The notes beneath the pieces were generated by a model, which saw only the letters and a list, made by a program, of their open reading frames with translations, did no database searches and had not been told where the DNA came from. Below, one piece after another: positions 23,145 to 35,435 of a stretch of DNA of 64,000 nucleotides. Each line of letters begins with the position of its first letter. Positions within the stretch are counted from its first letter, which is position 1. Origin of the DNA: Hyphochytrium catenoides (lineage: Eukaryota; Sar; Hyphochytriomycetes; Hyphochytriales; Hyphochytriaceae); contig FLMG01002348.1 in assembly GCA_900088475.1 (NCBI GenBank), forward strand, positions 40,768 through 104,767. The letters run 5' to 3'. The translations under genes were made by a program, and so were the position numbers.

Positions 23145-24260
23145 AGGGCTTAGAGGGTAACCGAAGGAAGCAGCAGCAGATAGCGAAGAGTAAACCTAGT
23201 TCCGGTGAGCCACAAGCGTTAGAAAATCAAGAGGGCTTCCTAGGTTAACTAGAACTGCAAGTAAATCCAGTGACATAATATGTGGACACGATAGCAGAAC
23301 ATCCTTCATGTACAGTTCTTTCCCTGGTCGGCATCCGTTTCCTTACCCGTAGCTTCTTGCCCTTTCCCTTAAGAGTTATTCCTCTTTCCATCGATGCTTG
23401 GTCCCTCGGTCTTTGCCCTACTCTGTCCGCCTCGAAGGGTGCAGCTACATAGCTCCGTGCTGCACAGCAAATAACAGCGCATCCTTCACCGTTCAATACA
23501 TCTGGAAAAAGCCTAACCTTTCTCCAGACAATGCTTCTTATCTTTACAAAGGAGAGATTAGTCCCCCCCCCTTCAGCTAGTAGTCCATGTGTGGTATGCT
23601 TCTCTTCTGTCCACTCAGCTCAAGAAGGATCCCGGCAGTTTTCTGGAGGATGATACATTTTGTTGGCCTGAAGGTCAAGTCTTCCCTCATGGCATTCCAC
23701 CACACCGTTCAGTAGGCTATGAGGTAAACCAATAAAGATAATGATCCGCACGCAACCACATACTGTTTAATATCGCCCGCTAATCTCCGCTCATCACCTC
23801 TATCCTGGGGTAGGCCGAGTACGGAATAGCGTCTAAAATCTCCTAACTATCTGCTCTCTCCAACAGGCAGAACGTTGAGGAATCGTTAATTAGCCTACCT
23901 CACTCAGCATAGTCTGTTCGACATTCTGTTCGACAAGGCACCCGGTGCTAAACAAGCAACTGGCTAAGCAAGCTTGGACTTCCCTACCAGCCTCTTATCT
24001 AAAATGTGGCTAGAAGACATAGTGTCCGCAGGAAACTATTTTATAAAAGTCGATGGTTTAGCTGTGAGCTCTGGAGCACTACCGCTGCTAACCGGTTCAT
24101 AGTCTGATCTGATCAGGGAGGCAGTGCGCTCGCCGCTCTCGCTGATTTTAGTGTCTCTAAGAGAAGTGGCGAAGTGCAGCCGCTAGAGACAGCGCAGCTA
24201 CAGAATAAATATCTAACAAAAATAAAAGAAGAAGGTGGAATCATCTAGGAATAAGAGGCT
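23145..24260. other. Spacer downstream of the ubiquitin-like gene
   Basis: The plus strand has two open segments (about 23398-23580 and 23620-23731) with acceptor-like sequence before the second. They cannot be joined into a recognised protein, and the preceding gene already ends with a clean stop. They might be alternative 3' exons or a small separate gene. From 23740 to 24260 nothing is seen. Confidence 0.35.
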
Positions 24261-25586
24261 CTATAGCTCGATCACTGTGACGTCCTGTGAGTCCACGCAG
24301 ATCCCATAGGTGGGGCCTTCATACATAGAGGGATCCTCATCCTCGTCTGCTTCCGGGACCTCATAGTCAAATAGCGTTGAAGCACTAGGAATGAGAACTT
24401 TCCTATTGCCTTCGGTGCCCTCTTCATCAGTGAAAGGGAAGGGAATAATCTCGATGGGTATCGCAGGCATTATGTTGAACGGGGAGTTGTTGGCTGACGA
24501 CCCCACAGACACCGTGTCAGCTGCAGAAAGATCGCTTCCACTGACTCGCTCGGTGAGGCCACTCGACCGCTCAGTTGTTCCACTCGAACGTTGCGTGATG
24601 CCACTTGATCGCGTCGTGCCACTGTATCTCTCCCCAACATTCAGTCTTTCTCCCGCACTCAGTCTTTCTCGCGCTCTAGCAAGCTTCTCTCGGATTCCAG
24701 CTGTGTTACTCGTAGCTTCCACTTTTGATAGACGACCTAACGTCATCCTAATCCCTCCAGACCTCCGTAGAGTTCTTGATTCTCTAAGCGAAGTCGGAGA
24801 TATCTGGAACATATCTGAAGGTTGCTTCATGCCTTGTGGAGAGTTTTCCCTGCTTCTCATTTCCTCGTCCCAAGTCATGAATTCCCCTTCGTCGCGCTGT
24901 TGGTTGCCCAGCTCTCTGTTGAGTTCTAGTTCATGCTCATCTGGTATTCCTGCATTGGCTGAGAGCTTCAGTCGCAAATTTCTGGCCTTCAATAGAAGTT
25001 CATCTCGCTCCCATGACTTGAACTCCGCGCCCACATCCATGGCCATCACATCAGCCATTCCGCCTGCGGACCGAACCACTCTGTTGTGTAGTGCAGGAGC
25101 TCTGTATAGGTTGCGATTAGGTATTTATAGTAGAGATCGGACACGGCTGTGTCTGCTTTCTGAAGATAATGGAGGCGCAGCAAGCTTGCCCGACGGCGCG
25201 CTACACCTTCCAGATGTTAATTGTATTGAGCAAGTGATAGAGCTTCCATAATAGCCAAAGGACAAAGGTCCCTTCCGTCTTTCCATCGCGGCCTCGCTGT
25301 CAACAGCGGCTCTCTGAGCGACATACAGAGATATATTAACTGAGGATTGAGAGGGCGGACAGGGAAAGACAGAGTGTGGAATAAGGAAGTCAGAGTCACC
25401 ACGAGATAGGAAGGAGGCCGAGAGGTCATTTGAACCAGAGCATGAAAAGGATGTACGTATAACCTTGTATTTGGTTCCAATAGAGAAGGCAAGGGCCCCA
25501 GCAGCTGCGAATGAGAGTTTACAAGAAAAATTGATGGGAATCCGGAAAGAGATCGTGCCTGTCTGTTTCACCCCCTCACAGTCCAT
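24261..25586 (-). CDS. Unknown protein with degenerate Ser/Gly/Arg repeats
   Basis: Two exons on the minus strand, 25586-25207 and 25080-24261, join in frame (AG|A codon for Arg) to 399 aa. The first about 125 aa are strand-rich (GTISFRIPINFSCKLSF, SQSSVNISLYVAQRAAV) and could be a beta-sandwich such as a C2-like fold. That is only an impression. The middle is charged and helical (SWERDELLLKARNLRLKLS). Then come short repeats of about 7-8 residues: ERLSAGERLNVGERYSGTT followed by RSSG(I/T/L)T(Q/E) units. The C-terminus is acidic (EVPEADEDEDPSMYEG). No catalytic motif or membrane segment is evident. The repeat block suggests a disordered, possibly phosphorylated linker. Family not recognised. 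Confidence 0.7.
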
Positions 25587-28500
25587 ATCCTCAGGTTTTT
25601 ATATTTTCTAATCCAAGAACTCGGTCCTAATAAGGAGTGAAGTCTATTTCTATCACAAGAAACCTTTCAAGATGATCTTCATTCGATCACTGGCGTTTTA
25701 TCTTAGTGAACACCAGAATATATTTTTAGATTGCATGAAATGTTCAGCACTGAAGCTTTCTCCGTTGCAGTCGGTGGTTTCTATTGGCAGAAACAGACAG
25801 ACTGGAACTTTAGGAGCACACCAAGCTCACCATCTACTGGGACTACTACAAGCATCCAGAATCGAGCTCTTCGTAATATCGTATATGTACGCATTATTAT
25901 GGGCAAAACAATCGTCTATCCGGAACAAATATTCGGGTTGGACATTCATATTGGACCAAGTAGATCTTTATTGATCCAAAAGAAGAAGGCATTGAAAGTC
26001 CCGTAGGTACAAGGGCAAGGGTTTAGGAGTTAGGAGATCATCCGCCAGACTGAGACAGGGCTCCCTTCGTCCTTCGTTATATTCCCCAGAAACTACAGTA
26101 CAACTCTTACAGTCCCTGACTGAACCGCAAACCATGTCATTCATCCTTCAGAGACTGATAGCAAAAGCTATGCAAATTTGCTCACATTCTTTCTCCAAGG
26201 TCCACTTCATTATGGGAGAATGTGGGCAAATGTGTAAATATAGAGACTACAATTGTACCATAGGGTGGTTCTTGTAATAGACAGGTATATATTGATTGCG
26301 AAATGGAGGTTGATCTCATGTACTTTGGATAAATAGCGACAATCCTTGGGTATCAGATCTCATGCAGCGCGTTGCTTGGAGGTCTGCGGGGGAATCTGAG
26401 AACGAGTGAGGAAAAGCCGGAGCACTCCTTGTCATCTGCCTCGTCAGAAGAAGCCAGACCACAGTTCCTAGCCACCTGCCTCCTTCTTCTGTACACTAGT
26501 ACTACTAGAACCAGCATTTCTACGAAAAGCAACAAGCTCACTGGCTTGTATTTGTACCCTTCTTCTTCTTCTTCGTCTTTCAGAAAGCGAGGCCTTCTAT
26601 CTGAGACCTTTGCTGATGATCGTTATTGTGTGACTCTAGGAAGAAGGAGGATGTCGGATAAGTTCTACTGCTTGACATGGAAGGATGAGCACCCACCTTG
26701 ACAAGACGGACAACAAGACAGATATCTCCAAGGAGGCGGTACTACACCAAGAAAGAAAGCCTGGCCTAAGAATTTCTTAGCGGAGGAGAAATAAAGAAGA
26801 AGCAGCATGGACAATAGAACTCGAGAAGGCTGTTTGCTAATAGAAAGAAGTCGGTTGACCTGGTCCTGGTGGTCCTACTCTCTGGGGTACATCATGCGGC
26901 CTTTGCTGGCAGCATCATTATGCAAAGCAGAAGACTGCTAACCATCTTTGAACTACTCAGTAACTCAAAAGAAATTCTAGCAGCAGGTTCCGCTGTAAAA
27001 ATTTCTAAAGTGGTGATGGCTCATGTTGAAGACGGAGCGGATTCATTTTCCCTTGGTGGTTGGTGGTGCTCTTTATCGTGGTGGTTGTGACCTCGAAAAC
27101 TGATATCTTAAGAGGTCTCACCTGACTGCTTGCTTGTTCTTCGTTGTTGGGCAGGTTTCTTCCGTTCATCGTCTCGTGTTCCGCTGCTTATTCTGAAGAA
27201 GCTGGTCCTTGATGATGATGATTCTTACTCGGGAGTCCTACTTTGCAGCTGCTCTTATCATCAGTATAATCGTAACCACTTCCTCAATGATGATTCTCCC
27301 AGTTCTGGTCGTCATGATCGTGGAAGGAGGACAAGTGAAGAGACCAAGACGTAGCTCTTGCCTCTACTTCTTCTTCTTTCGAGTAGTAATATACTTCGTA
27401 ACCCTAGCGTTAAACCTTAGGAAGAAAAAGCATCTTTTTCTCTTGAGATTCCAATCGATTGTCTCCATTGCGCTCATCAATATAAAGGAGAGAATCTGGT
27501 TGTACTAGGCGGTCAGGAATAGCAAACAACAGCAGCTATTATTATGATTTCAGTGTCCTTGTCCGATTGATTTTTAGGTGAGAGGTCGTTTAAGTTAGCA
27601 GTACTACTGCTGCCCTAATTGCCGCAGTAATTATTATTATTCTATCCGCAACTGCTGTCGTGTCCCTTGACTTTGGTGAAGTCGTCGTTAGGTTGGATGT
27701 TGTGTGTACTTTATGAGGTAGATTTCGTTGAAGAAGAAAGAAGAACGTCCGTCCATCAAGCACAGAGTGAGATCTTTTTCTAGCCACAGCAGTGCGCAAG
27801 CTCCCATTAGCTCCAGTCCCGTCTCAAAAGGGCGTGTGTGAGTGAGCTCATGATGGGGCAAACAGTCCTCACATAATCAGCCATGCCATCATCCCGACGA
27901 CAACAACAACGAGGCGTTGCTAACAGGCAGCAGGGAGGGCTGCTATAATAATGTACCATCAAGAATTCAAGAATGAAGTAAATCAACCAACCTTGTAATC
28001 ACTCCGCATTCTCTTCTTTGACAATGCAGAAGACGCTAATCAGCTAAATATATCATGAGAGAGTCGCTTGTGGTCTTGCCGCTAGAACATCATCATCAGT
28101 CTGCCGTCACCACCACTCCCGACGATGGTTCTGTCCTGCTGGTATAATACCTCTCATCGCACTGATAGAGCATATAAATAACAACGCGCGAAGAAAGGCA
28201 GGCAATTGAAGAGAAGAAGGTCGATGATGAACGACGGTTGTTGTTGGGAAGAAGAAAGGCAAACAACAGGCCGCCTTCTTCGTACACCATCAAAAGAAGT
28301 CCGTCCCAAAGATAGTTCAGCATGTGGAACACTGGCAAGTTGGGTTGTAAATTGGGAGCCATCCTATTCTAGGGTTTTCGGTTCAAGTAGTCGATATTAT
28401 TGGCGGACCAATACGTTTATTATTACAGCAGACTTTTAGTGGGACTACTGTTTTTGCTGCTGGGAACTTATTTTAGGTAGTCCTGGAGGATCACTGAAGA

Positions 28501-29033
28501 TAGCCTCTGAAGCTCTGACGAAAGTTGATGGATGAGTGGAGATGGGTTCTGATCAGTCATAATCTGGTGAGAGACAGAGTGACAGTAAGAGGAACGAAGA
28601 GATGCGTTCAGTCCCAATAAATATTACCTCCGGAAAGAGAAAGATACACGAAGAGAGCGTAACGAGACAGCAGACATACTGCTCCTTCTACTCTCTGAAC
28701 AAACCAAAGCATTGACAGTACGGGTAGCAGCAGCACCAAAGCAAGCTAAGGACGCGAAAAGGCTGAGCAGACGCAGTTGACATCGGACTGAGGAAGGTGA
28801 CAGGACCAAGCAGCGGCAGTCCTGGTGAGAGCTACTGGGGACAAAGGGCGCAGCAAGTAAGCCCTAGGCAAGAGAAAAACAGCCATTGGCCACCCTGGAA
28901 CCTATCGCCAATGGCAGTAGAGCAGTAGTTATCAGCTTCAATTGCTGGCCTCGCCTGAGGAGCTAGAGACAGTGAGAAGAGAGGACCGCGGCTAAGCTTG
29001 TCAGGCGACGGCCAAACCGGACGCCGCAGCACG
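25587..29033. other. Gene-poor island
   Basis: About 3.4 kb with no supported exon chain on either strand. Open frames are short and lack protein-like motifs. The sequence appears more AT-rich than the genes around it and contains runs such as TGATGATGATGA near 27205 and an imperfect hairpin at 26171-26235. The promoter of the hydroxylase-sulfotransferase gene should lie at the right end. Confidence 0.45.
26171..26235. repeat. Imperfect inverted repeat (hairpin)
   Basis: TGCAAATTTGCTCACATTCT (26171-26190) and the near reverse complement AGAATGTGGGCAAATGTGT (26217-26235) flank a 26-base loop. They could form a stem of about 17-19 bp with a few mismatches. It lies in the gene-poor island, with no gene nearby to which it can be tied. 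Confidence 0.6.
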
Positions 29034-32000
29034 ATGCAGTCTGGTATTGTCCCTCCGAGTGGCATTGTCCCATTACTGCACATGCAGCTTCCTACCGAGG
29101 CACTGTCGCGAAAAGCTAGGGAAGGAGTGGTCTTTGCAGCCAAGTATGGAGACGTTGACGTCAGCAAGATAAGAGATAGGCTGCTAAGCGGAGGAGAGGG
29201 AGTCTGGGACCCACAAGTGGCTGACGATATGAAGCCAGGTCACTCTCTCTCTCTGTCTCTCTGCCTACTGCTTCCTCGTGTCGTGGAGTTTTCCTAGGAA
29301 GAGCGGCATATCAGAGATCCCACTGAGCTAGCGTCTTCGCTTCTGGCTAGAATGGTCTCGTTGACATCTCGGCTGCTCTCTCTCTTTTCCTAGCACCTCT
29401 CCTGCGTACTCTGTTGCTCTATGTGATGCTGTGTGAATGCCCGTCCGTTACTTGTCACTCTTTCTCTCTCCTTTCTTGTTTTGTTGACGCATACTGCCTG
29501 TGACCTATCGCCTTTAAGGAAAAGCCTAACACTCAGTCTCAGGCAAGAGCACTTATCAGAAGACTTCGTCTGCCGACGGGACCCTGCCGGGAGCTATCCC
29601 TCTCTCGCGACCATTTCACGACAAGCTCGGCGTCAAAAAAATTGTCCTGATCTTCGCGGATAATGATCTGGAGCAAGTCTACTCGTTCCCAAAGTGGGAA
29701 CAATGGAAGGACCTTCTTCTTCCTATTCTCGCGACCTTCAGCATTCCCCTAGAAAGGGTAAGCAAGTGGGAAGGGAGGAACTGACAAAAGAAGAAAGCTT
29801 ACCCATAAGCACCTCATTCCTTCTTGCTCATCTTTTGCCTCGGTTTCTTGAACGTTTTGTCTCTGCGTTGGTTTCCATTCTCCCTACTTCTGCCAGTCTA
29901 TACCATGTCTCTCTCGCTACGGGCTGGGATTCTCTACCTTGCTTTTTAGGACTTACCAGTGCTTTTGGCATTGAGAAGGTGGTTCGATGTCTGTTTGCCA
30001 GGCTGCCCCCCGGCGTCACTATCCCTCCTCATCACGATAACGGGTATGAATCGAAAGGAAGAGAGAGAGAGAGAGGAGCAGAGGGCACAAGATTTTTTGG
30101 GGAAGGTACTTACTAAAGGATAGTGAAGAGAACGCTTACAGATGAGAGATAGAAAATGACTCAGGGAAAGAGATGTGACTCGGGCGGGACCGAAAAGGAT
30201 TAACTAGGCAGGATTATCCCACCGGATAGCGAGGAGAACGCTTACTGATGAGAGATAGAAAATGACTCGGGAGAGAGATGTGACTCGGGCGGGATCGAAG
30301 AGGATCAACTAGGCAGGATTATCCCACCACTGACTTTGTAAAATAGTCGCTGGGTCCGGATGAGCCACAGAGTCCATGTCCCGATTATTACGCACGAAGA
30401 GGTAAAGTGGTTTCGCTCGCCCTCTGCTCGGTCCATAAGTTACGCCTATTCTCTCTTCTGGGCTGCACGTTGCATTCGCAGAGAGGGTCGGATTGACGGC
30501 ACCTTTGTCGGGTTCCCACTTCTGAAGGCACTTGTTGCTGTCGTCGCCCGTTAGTTCTGTAGCTCTTTTCGTCTAGCTAACTGCGCTCATTGCTATCCTT
30601 GCCTTTCTTTCTTGATGACCCGCTCATAGTGACTTCCCGCCCCTCCTATAGGTGAGCTTTCGGATAGGTTCAGTTCCTGAGGAGATGCAGAGATATTCCT
30701 TCAGTGAAGGTTGACTTTTCTCCCTTTCGTAGCTGCCACTTGGCTCCAGGCATTACCCAGCATTTCGATTCCTGCTTGACTGCAGTTCCAGCATTCTAAG
30801 CTTTCGCTTACCTGATGTTGAAAATTAGAGTACCTTAAGCCTTCTTTGATCACGCACTTTCCTTTCATTCCTGTCTCTTTAGCCGCCTTTCCTTCTCCTC
30901 GGAGTAATTTCCCCTTTCCGGCCCGATACGGTTGCAGGCAGTGTTATAGAGCTGAATAATGCCGCCAAACATGCCGTGACAAACGGTTGGGACCAGTACC
31001 GGATACACCTCATCTTTGACTGGGTGGAGACACCAAGAGAGCTTCCCTCAATGTAAGTATGAGAGTACAAGCTATGCATGCACTCGCACCAGGGTACATC
31101 TACTTGACCCCTCAGCTGCCTGAATATCTACAGGGCGAGTCTCTTACACATTTCTTGTCTTTGATGTAGTGCCCTCTCTGCTTCTCAGAAGATAAGGCAA
31201 AAAAGAGGTAAGCCCCTGTGCAGCTAGAGACCCTGGACCAGGGGACACATCAGAGGCGGAGTTGCTCAATCCTGCTGTACCCGTCGGTTGTAGGTCGAAT
31301 AGAACTAGTGACAGCAGCAGAAGAAGAAGAAGATCGCGGCAAGAACCTGCAGTCAGACAAGACAGCATCCAAAAATCTGCTATCCAAGGTACTCTCCTTC
31401 CCTCTGCTCTAATCTCTTAATGCCTTTGGCACCCGCTCTTTAAGGATTGCCTTCCCTACGCTTAGGCCTTGTAGCTTGGTATCCGCTCTTTAACTGCTGC
31501 GTACCCTACTTTGAACCCCTGTAGATTGAGAAGATAGCTGAATCGAAGGTGCCCGGAGGGGGAGAGCTGCTACGGAAGAGTCTTCGCCATTATTTCACTC
31601 AACAGATTGAGGCAGAGGTAAGAAGCTCTCGGCTTCCCAGTGTGAGGCTCCTGCTTGCAGCGCTGTTCCCAAGACTAGAGGACAACCATTGAGTTATTCT
31701 TTCTTCCCTTCGTCAACAATTGACGGGACTGCGATATAAATACGTCTCTCGTCTCATGTGCACTTTATCTCTCCCACCCGTGCGTTAGGCCTTTACACGC
31801 ATTCTCCTTTCACTCCTTTCCCTGGAGGATTGCGAGAAGCTGAGGGCAAATAGAGGAGAGGAGGAGGGCTTGCTTGACCCTTTTGTGAAGGAGGATGTCT
31901 ATAAAGTACTCTATGACATAGACTCGTACATGGTGCAAGAAGTCGAGGAAGTGCTTGAAGGCATAAGATTAGGGACCATTCCAAAGGAGCCTCCTCGAAA

Positions 32001-34523
32001 TAACATTGAAGAGCTTCTACTCGCTAAAGCAGGTAATGAGTCTACGACATGGATGAGTTGATGACAAGCTATGGAGATTGCGCTACACCTCAGTGTGGCC
32101 GTCATACAGCGGTGGCGTTCAAACCGACCTTACGAACTCTTCTTGTCGCTACTGTTTTTCCTACTGCCACTTCACCGTCCCGGCCGCATTCTACTTGCGA
32201 AGGCTCTAGTGGTACCCCGGATACCAAAGATTGGCATCCGGTGCGCTATATGATTATTGGATCTCAGAAATGCGGCACGACAGCGCTCTATGAGTATCTA
32301 TGGTGCGTGGAGTCCACTTTGTGTCTTTTGGAACTTCTGGTCCCGCTTTATCAAAAAATTGCTTTCTTTGCTCTTGATTAGTATAGCATCCGCTCCTCAT
32401 CTCTACACTTTCTTTAGATCTCCTGTCGGTTTCCCTTGTTTCCACCGTCAAAGTTAGCTCATGGAGTTTATCCCAATCTCTGCGTATCCTTGATTCCATG
32501 GACCATAGCCAGCACCCTTCGATTGAACGATCACGCCAGCGAGAATCTCACTTTTTCGACTGGCATTGGGAGGAGATGAAGCGCGTTAAACTGACGGAGA
32601 AATTGGCGGCTGAAGCCGAACACGTGGCAGGTAAAACCTATCTCAGCAAGTGACCAGAAGCAAGGCGGAAGCTTTACAGAGCCCAGAAGCAGTGCGGTAG
32701 CTGTTCGAAAACGACAGCAGTAGTACAGTTTCTCCAGATGGGAGAGGGTCATAGAGTACGAGAAAAGAAGATGTAGCAATGGGACCTTGCACACCGAAGG
32801 CAGCGTTTCTTGCTAGATCTCCTATGCAATGAGAGTGAATAATGTGCTACTAGATTCTTGTTGGTCAGCTAACATTGTCTCTAATGTAGCGGCGATTGGC
32901 AAAGGCCCAGATCTAGAGACCGAAGAGCTAAGGTGAGAAATTCGCTAACGCAAAATGTTGGAAAGAGAAAGCAGTCCAATATGGGAAAGTCAGAATGAAG
33001 ATGACATAGAAACATAAGGTGAAATGACGCTTGACAGGAAACTAAGACATCTTTTCATTTAGGCGCAAGCTTGTTCTGAAGCTGTATAGGAGTCCTCAAG
33101 AGCTGCACCTGCCTCTCATCATTGGTGACTCCACACCCAGCTACCTTCTGATGGGAAGAACCGTGGCCAGAAGAATGAAGCAGGTAGCTGGGTGCAGCTC
33201 TTCTCCATTGCTGCATTTCTCGATCTCAACCCGTCTATCTGGCTTTAGGCGCTTCCCAACGTAAAGCTCTTGGTAATGCTGAGGGAGCCTGCGGCTCGCG
33301 CTTATTCGCATTACCAGATGACAGCTGACCCAGAGGGCACACCGAAGCAAATTGCCAGCAGAGAGACAGTGAGGGGCCTTTCCTTTGAAGAGCTCATGAA
33401 CAGAGATATGAAGTTGCTGCAGGTACCTCGAATAACACCTCCCGCGACCAGCTATGGTGCATCGCTGGTTTCTTCTTTCTGCTAGTTTATCTTACGTCTT
33501 CGTTCAGTACCTCCAGTCCATCCTGTCGCCCTTGAATGGGTTAGTCAGCTCGTTAGGATCACGTTCTCTTCATCTACCTTGCCTATGATTCCCTCAATTC
33601 TCCCGCGAGAACGCTCTGAGCATTTATATTAACTCTTTGATGCCTTCATGACCAACGTCCTTCTCCGTTCCACTGCTTACCACGTCTCCTGTCTCTCTCT
33701 CCGCCCTCCTTCTGCTTATGACTATTCTCATTGCATGATCTAGGATTTCGACGTCACACCTGAGGCATCTCCAGAGGCCTTCCAGCGCTATGCGGACTCT
33801 TTACCTCTTGGTATACTTTATTGGGGCTTCTGGTGCAGTGCCCCTTATACTAACGTCCTTCCTGACTTCCCACTCCGCATTTGCCCTCCATGCTTGCGCG
33901 TCTCTGCCCCCACATACGGGCTTCAGGTCATGGCTGCCACTCTTATGTGGGTCGGGGGCTTTACGTGTTCCAACTGCTTCTATGGCTTTCTGAGTTTCCG
34001 CGAGACCAAATGCTTATCATTCCCCTCAGCAGCTTCAAGAACAAGGAGTACGTGCAGGTGAGAGACAAAGAGGGTCCAGATAAGTGGGATAAGGGGCAAG
34101 GACGAGAGAGAGAGAGGGTTTAACAAGCAATTTCTGTTGAAAGCGCTGGCCAGAGACAGTAAAGGAGCTATGATGCCCAAGTTCTCTTCCCCCTGCTTCT
34201 AGCTCTTGCTTTGTCTTCATCTATGATTGAGTGCATCTATCTTAACTGCTGAGCTTTCGGTTGCTGTCTCCTCCCACCAAACTTGCGATGTAATTAGCTT
34301 CCCATTTACTACCTATTCCTGTCTCTGCTCTCTGCTCTGTAACCAGAATCAAATGAAGGTGGTTTTTGCCTTCCTGGGTTTGCCATATCACCCTGTGGAG
34401 GATACAGCCCCAAAGAACACAAGGGCTTATCAAAAGATAGCGACGGAGACAGAAGAGAAACTTAAAGCGTTCTACAAGCCGTACAACCAGAGACTGGCTC
34501 AGACCTTTGGCATTGTTCTTTAG
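29034..34523 (+). CDS. Aspartyl/asparaginyl beta-hydroxylase fused to sulfotransferase
   Basis: Eighteen exons: 29034-29238, 29537-29757, 29979-30043, 30347-30401, 30652-30709, 30938-31052, 31170-31207, 31294-31388, 31525-31617, 31789-32032, 32110-32302, 32458-32630, 32890-32932, 33063-33183, 33249-33422, 33744-33810, 33927-34057, 34347-34523. They total 2268 bases, about 755 aa. Residues about 85-240 are a 2-oxoglutarate/Fe(II) Asp/Asn beta-hydroxylase domain: VVRCLFARLPPGVTIPPHHD, SHRVHVPIITHEE, then IELNNAAKHAVTNGW and YRIHLIFDW, giving the two His ligands and the Arg for 2-oxoglutarate. A charged helical linker covers about 240-395. The C-terminal part is a PAPS sulfotransferase: P-loop MIIGSQKCGTTALYEYL, RESHFFD, 3'-phosphate site VKLLVMLREPAARAYSHY, LLLWLSEFPRDQMLII, and the end AFYKPYNQRLAQTFG. 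The domains meet across the intron 32033-32109; reading through it instead gives a stop at 32061. No signal peptide or membrane anchor is obvious. The substrate is unknown. Confidence 0.85.
30118..30328. repeat. 106-bp tandem duplication inside an intron
   Basis: Copy 1 (30118-30223) and copy 2 (30224-30328) both start GGATAG and end ATTATCCCACC. They share most positions between, differing by scattered substitutions and a one-base length change. They lie in the intron between hydroxylase exons 29979-30043 and 30347-30401. Neither copy carries a coding frame that matches the gene. Confidence 0.9.
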
Positions 34524-35435
34524 GGCACGAAGCAGATCTATGGTGGAGAACACGGACCTTCAAGCCTGTGAAAGTTGACTGTGCTATAGGTCACCTAAGT
34601 TGACCGTGCTGTAAGAGTACCTTGAAGAAGACGCTTCAAGAAGACCAAAGATGGTAAGGGCAAGGCGAGGAAGAGATGCAGTACAGACAGCGGAAGAAGA
34701 CAAGCAAAGCTGAGAAGGCTCTGCCGTTGGCTCCCGTTGGATGAGGTCCAAATAGGTGGGGAGTGCTCGGTAGCTAGATGACTCAGTCCACAGTGCTCTT
34801 TCAGCGTTACCTCCTTGCTGTCCCAGACCGCAATGCCAGCAATAAGCTTCAAGGCCATCCATGACCTCTCTCGTGCTTACAGCGCCCAATGAGCCAACTC
34901 TCGCTCTGCTTCAATTGATCTCTAGAAAAGGAAGGGCAAAGCTCGGGAGGTGTAGAGTATCGTCCCATTCATCCTCTGTAGATCAGACGGGCATCTTATT
35001 GCCGTTACCGCCTCTAAGAAACGTAATCCATCATCGGATCGCTCTCCACTGATTGTTGTTGCTGCTTCTGTTCTGATGGAGGAAAGCTTTCTCTGTCCCT
35101 CTGGCGCGCTCGCTCTCTCCTCGTCCCTTCTCGCTCTCTCTTCTCTCTCTCCCCTCCAGTCTTCTCTCCTTTTTCCTTCGATGTCTCGATTCTCTTCGTC
35201 CTAGCTGTTTCCCTCTGTCTCGGGGTCACTCGTTGTCCTCGTCTAAGCTCGCTCTCATCGGCAGTTCATCTTTCCTCCGTCCATCACTTCATCCTGTGCA
35301 TTACCTCTTATTGGACCTCCATCAGCAACTGTTGCTTACAGGGCACTTCTCTACTAAGTTAAGAGCCTCTGCGCCAGAGAAGAATAACAGAAAGACATCT
35401 TCATTGCCCTTGCCAATCCATTCTCTGTTGATGCG
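34524..35435. other. Spacer between sulfotransferase fusion and GlyRS
   Basis: No supported gene. The stretch 35090-35230 is CT-rich. A plus-strand frame at about 35233-35475 is Ser/Leu-rich but begins without ATG and is out of frame with the synthetase. The GlyRS promoter is expected here. Confidence 0.45.

Noticed and set aside
23398-23731. Two open segments after the ubiquitin-like gene
   Set aside because: They could not be joined to a start or to the previous gene, and no family was recognised.
24391-25251. 286-codon plus-strand open frame
   Set aside because: It is antisense to the two-exon unknown gene, whose minus-strand frame splices in phase and has more protein-like composition.
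28624-29167. Minus-strand open frames before the hydroxylase gene
   Set aside because: Overlap the hydroxylase first exon and have no protein-like motif.
32049-32381. Separate start codon for the sulfotransferase (ATG at 32049)
   Set aside because: It would overlap the hydroxylase frame's read-through end by 13 bases, whereas a normal 77-base intron joins the two domains in phase. Kept only as the alternative to test.
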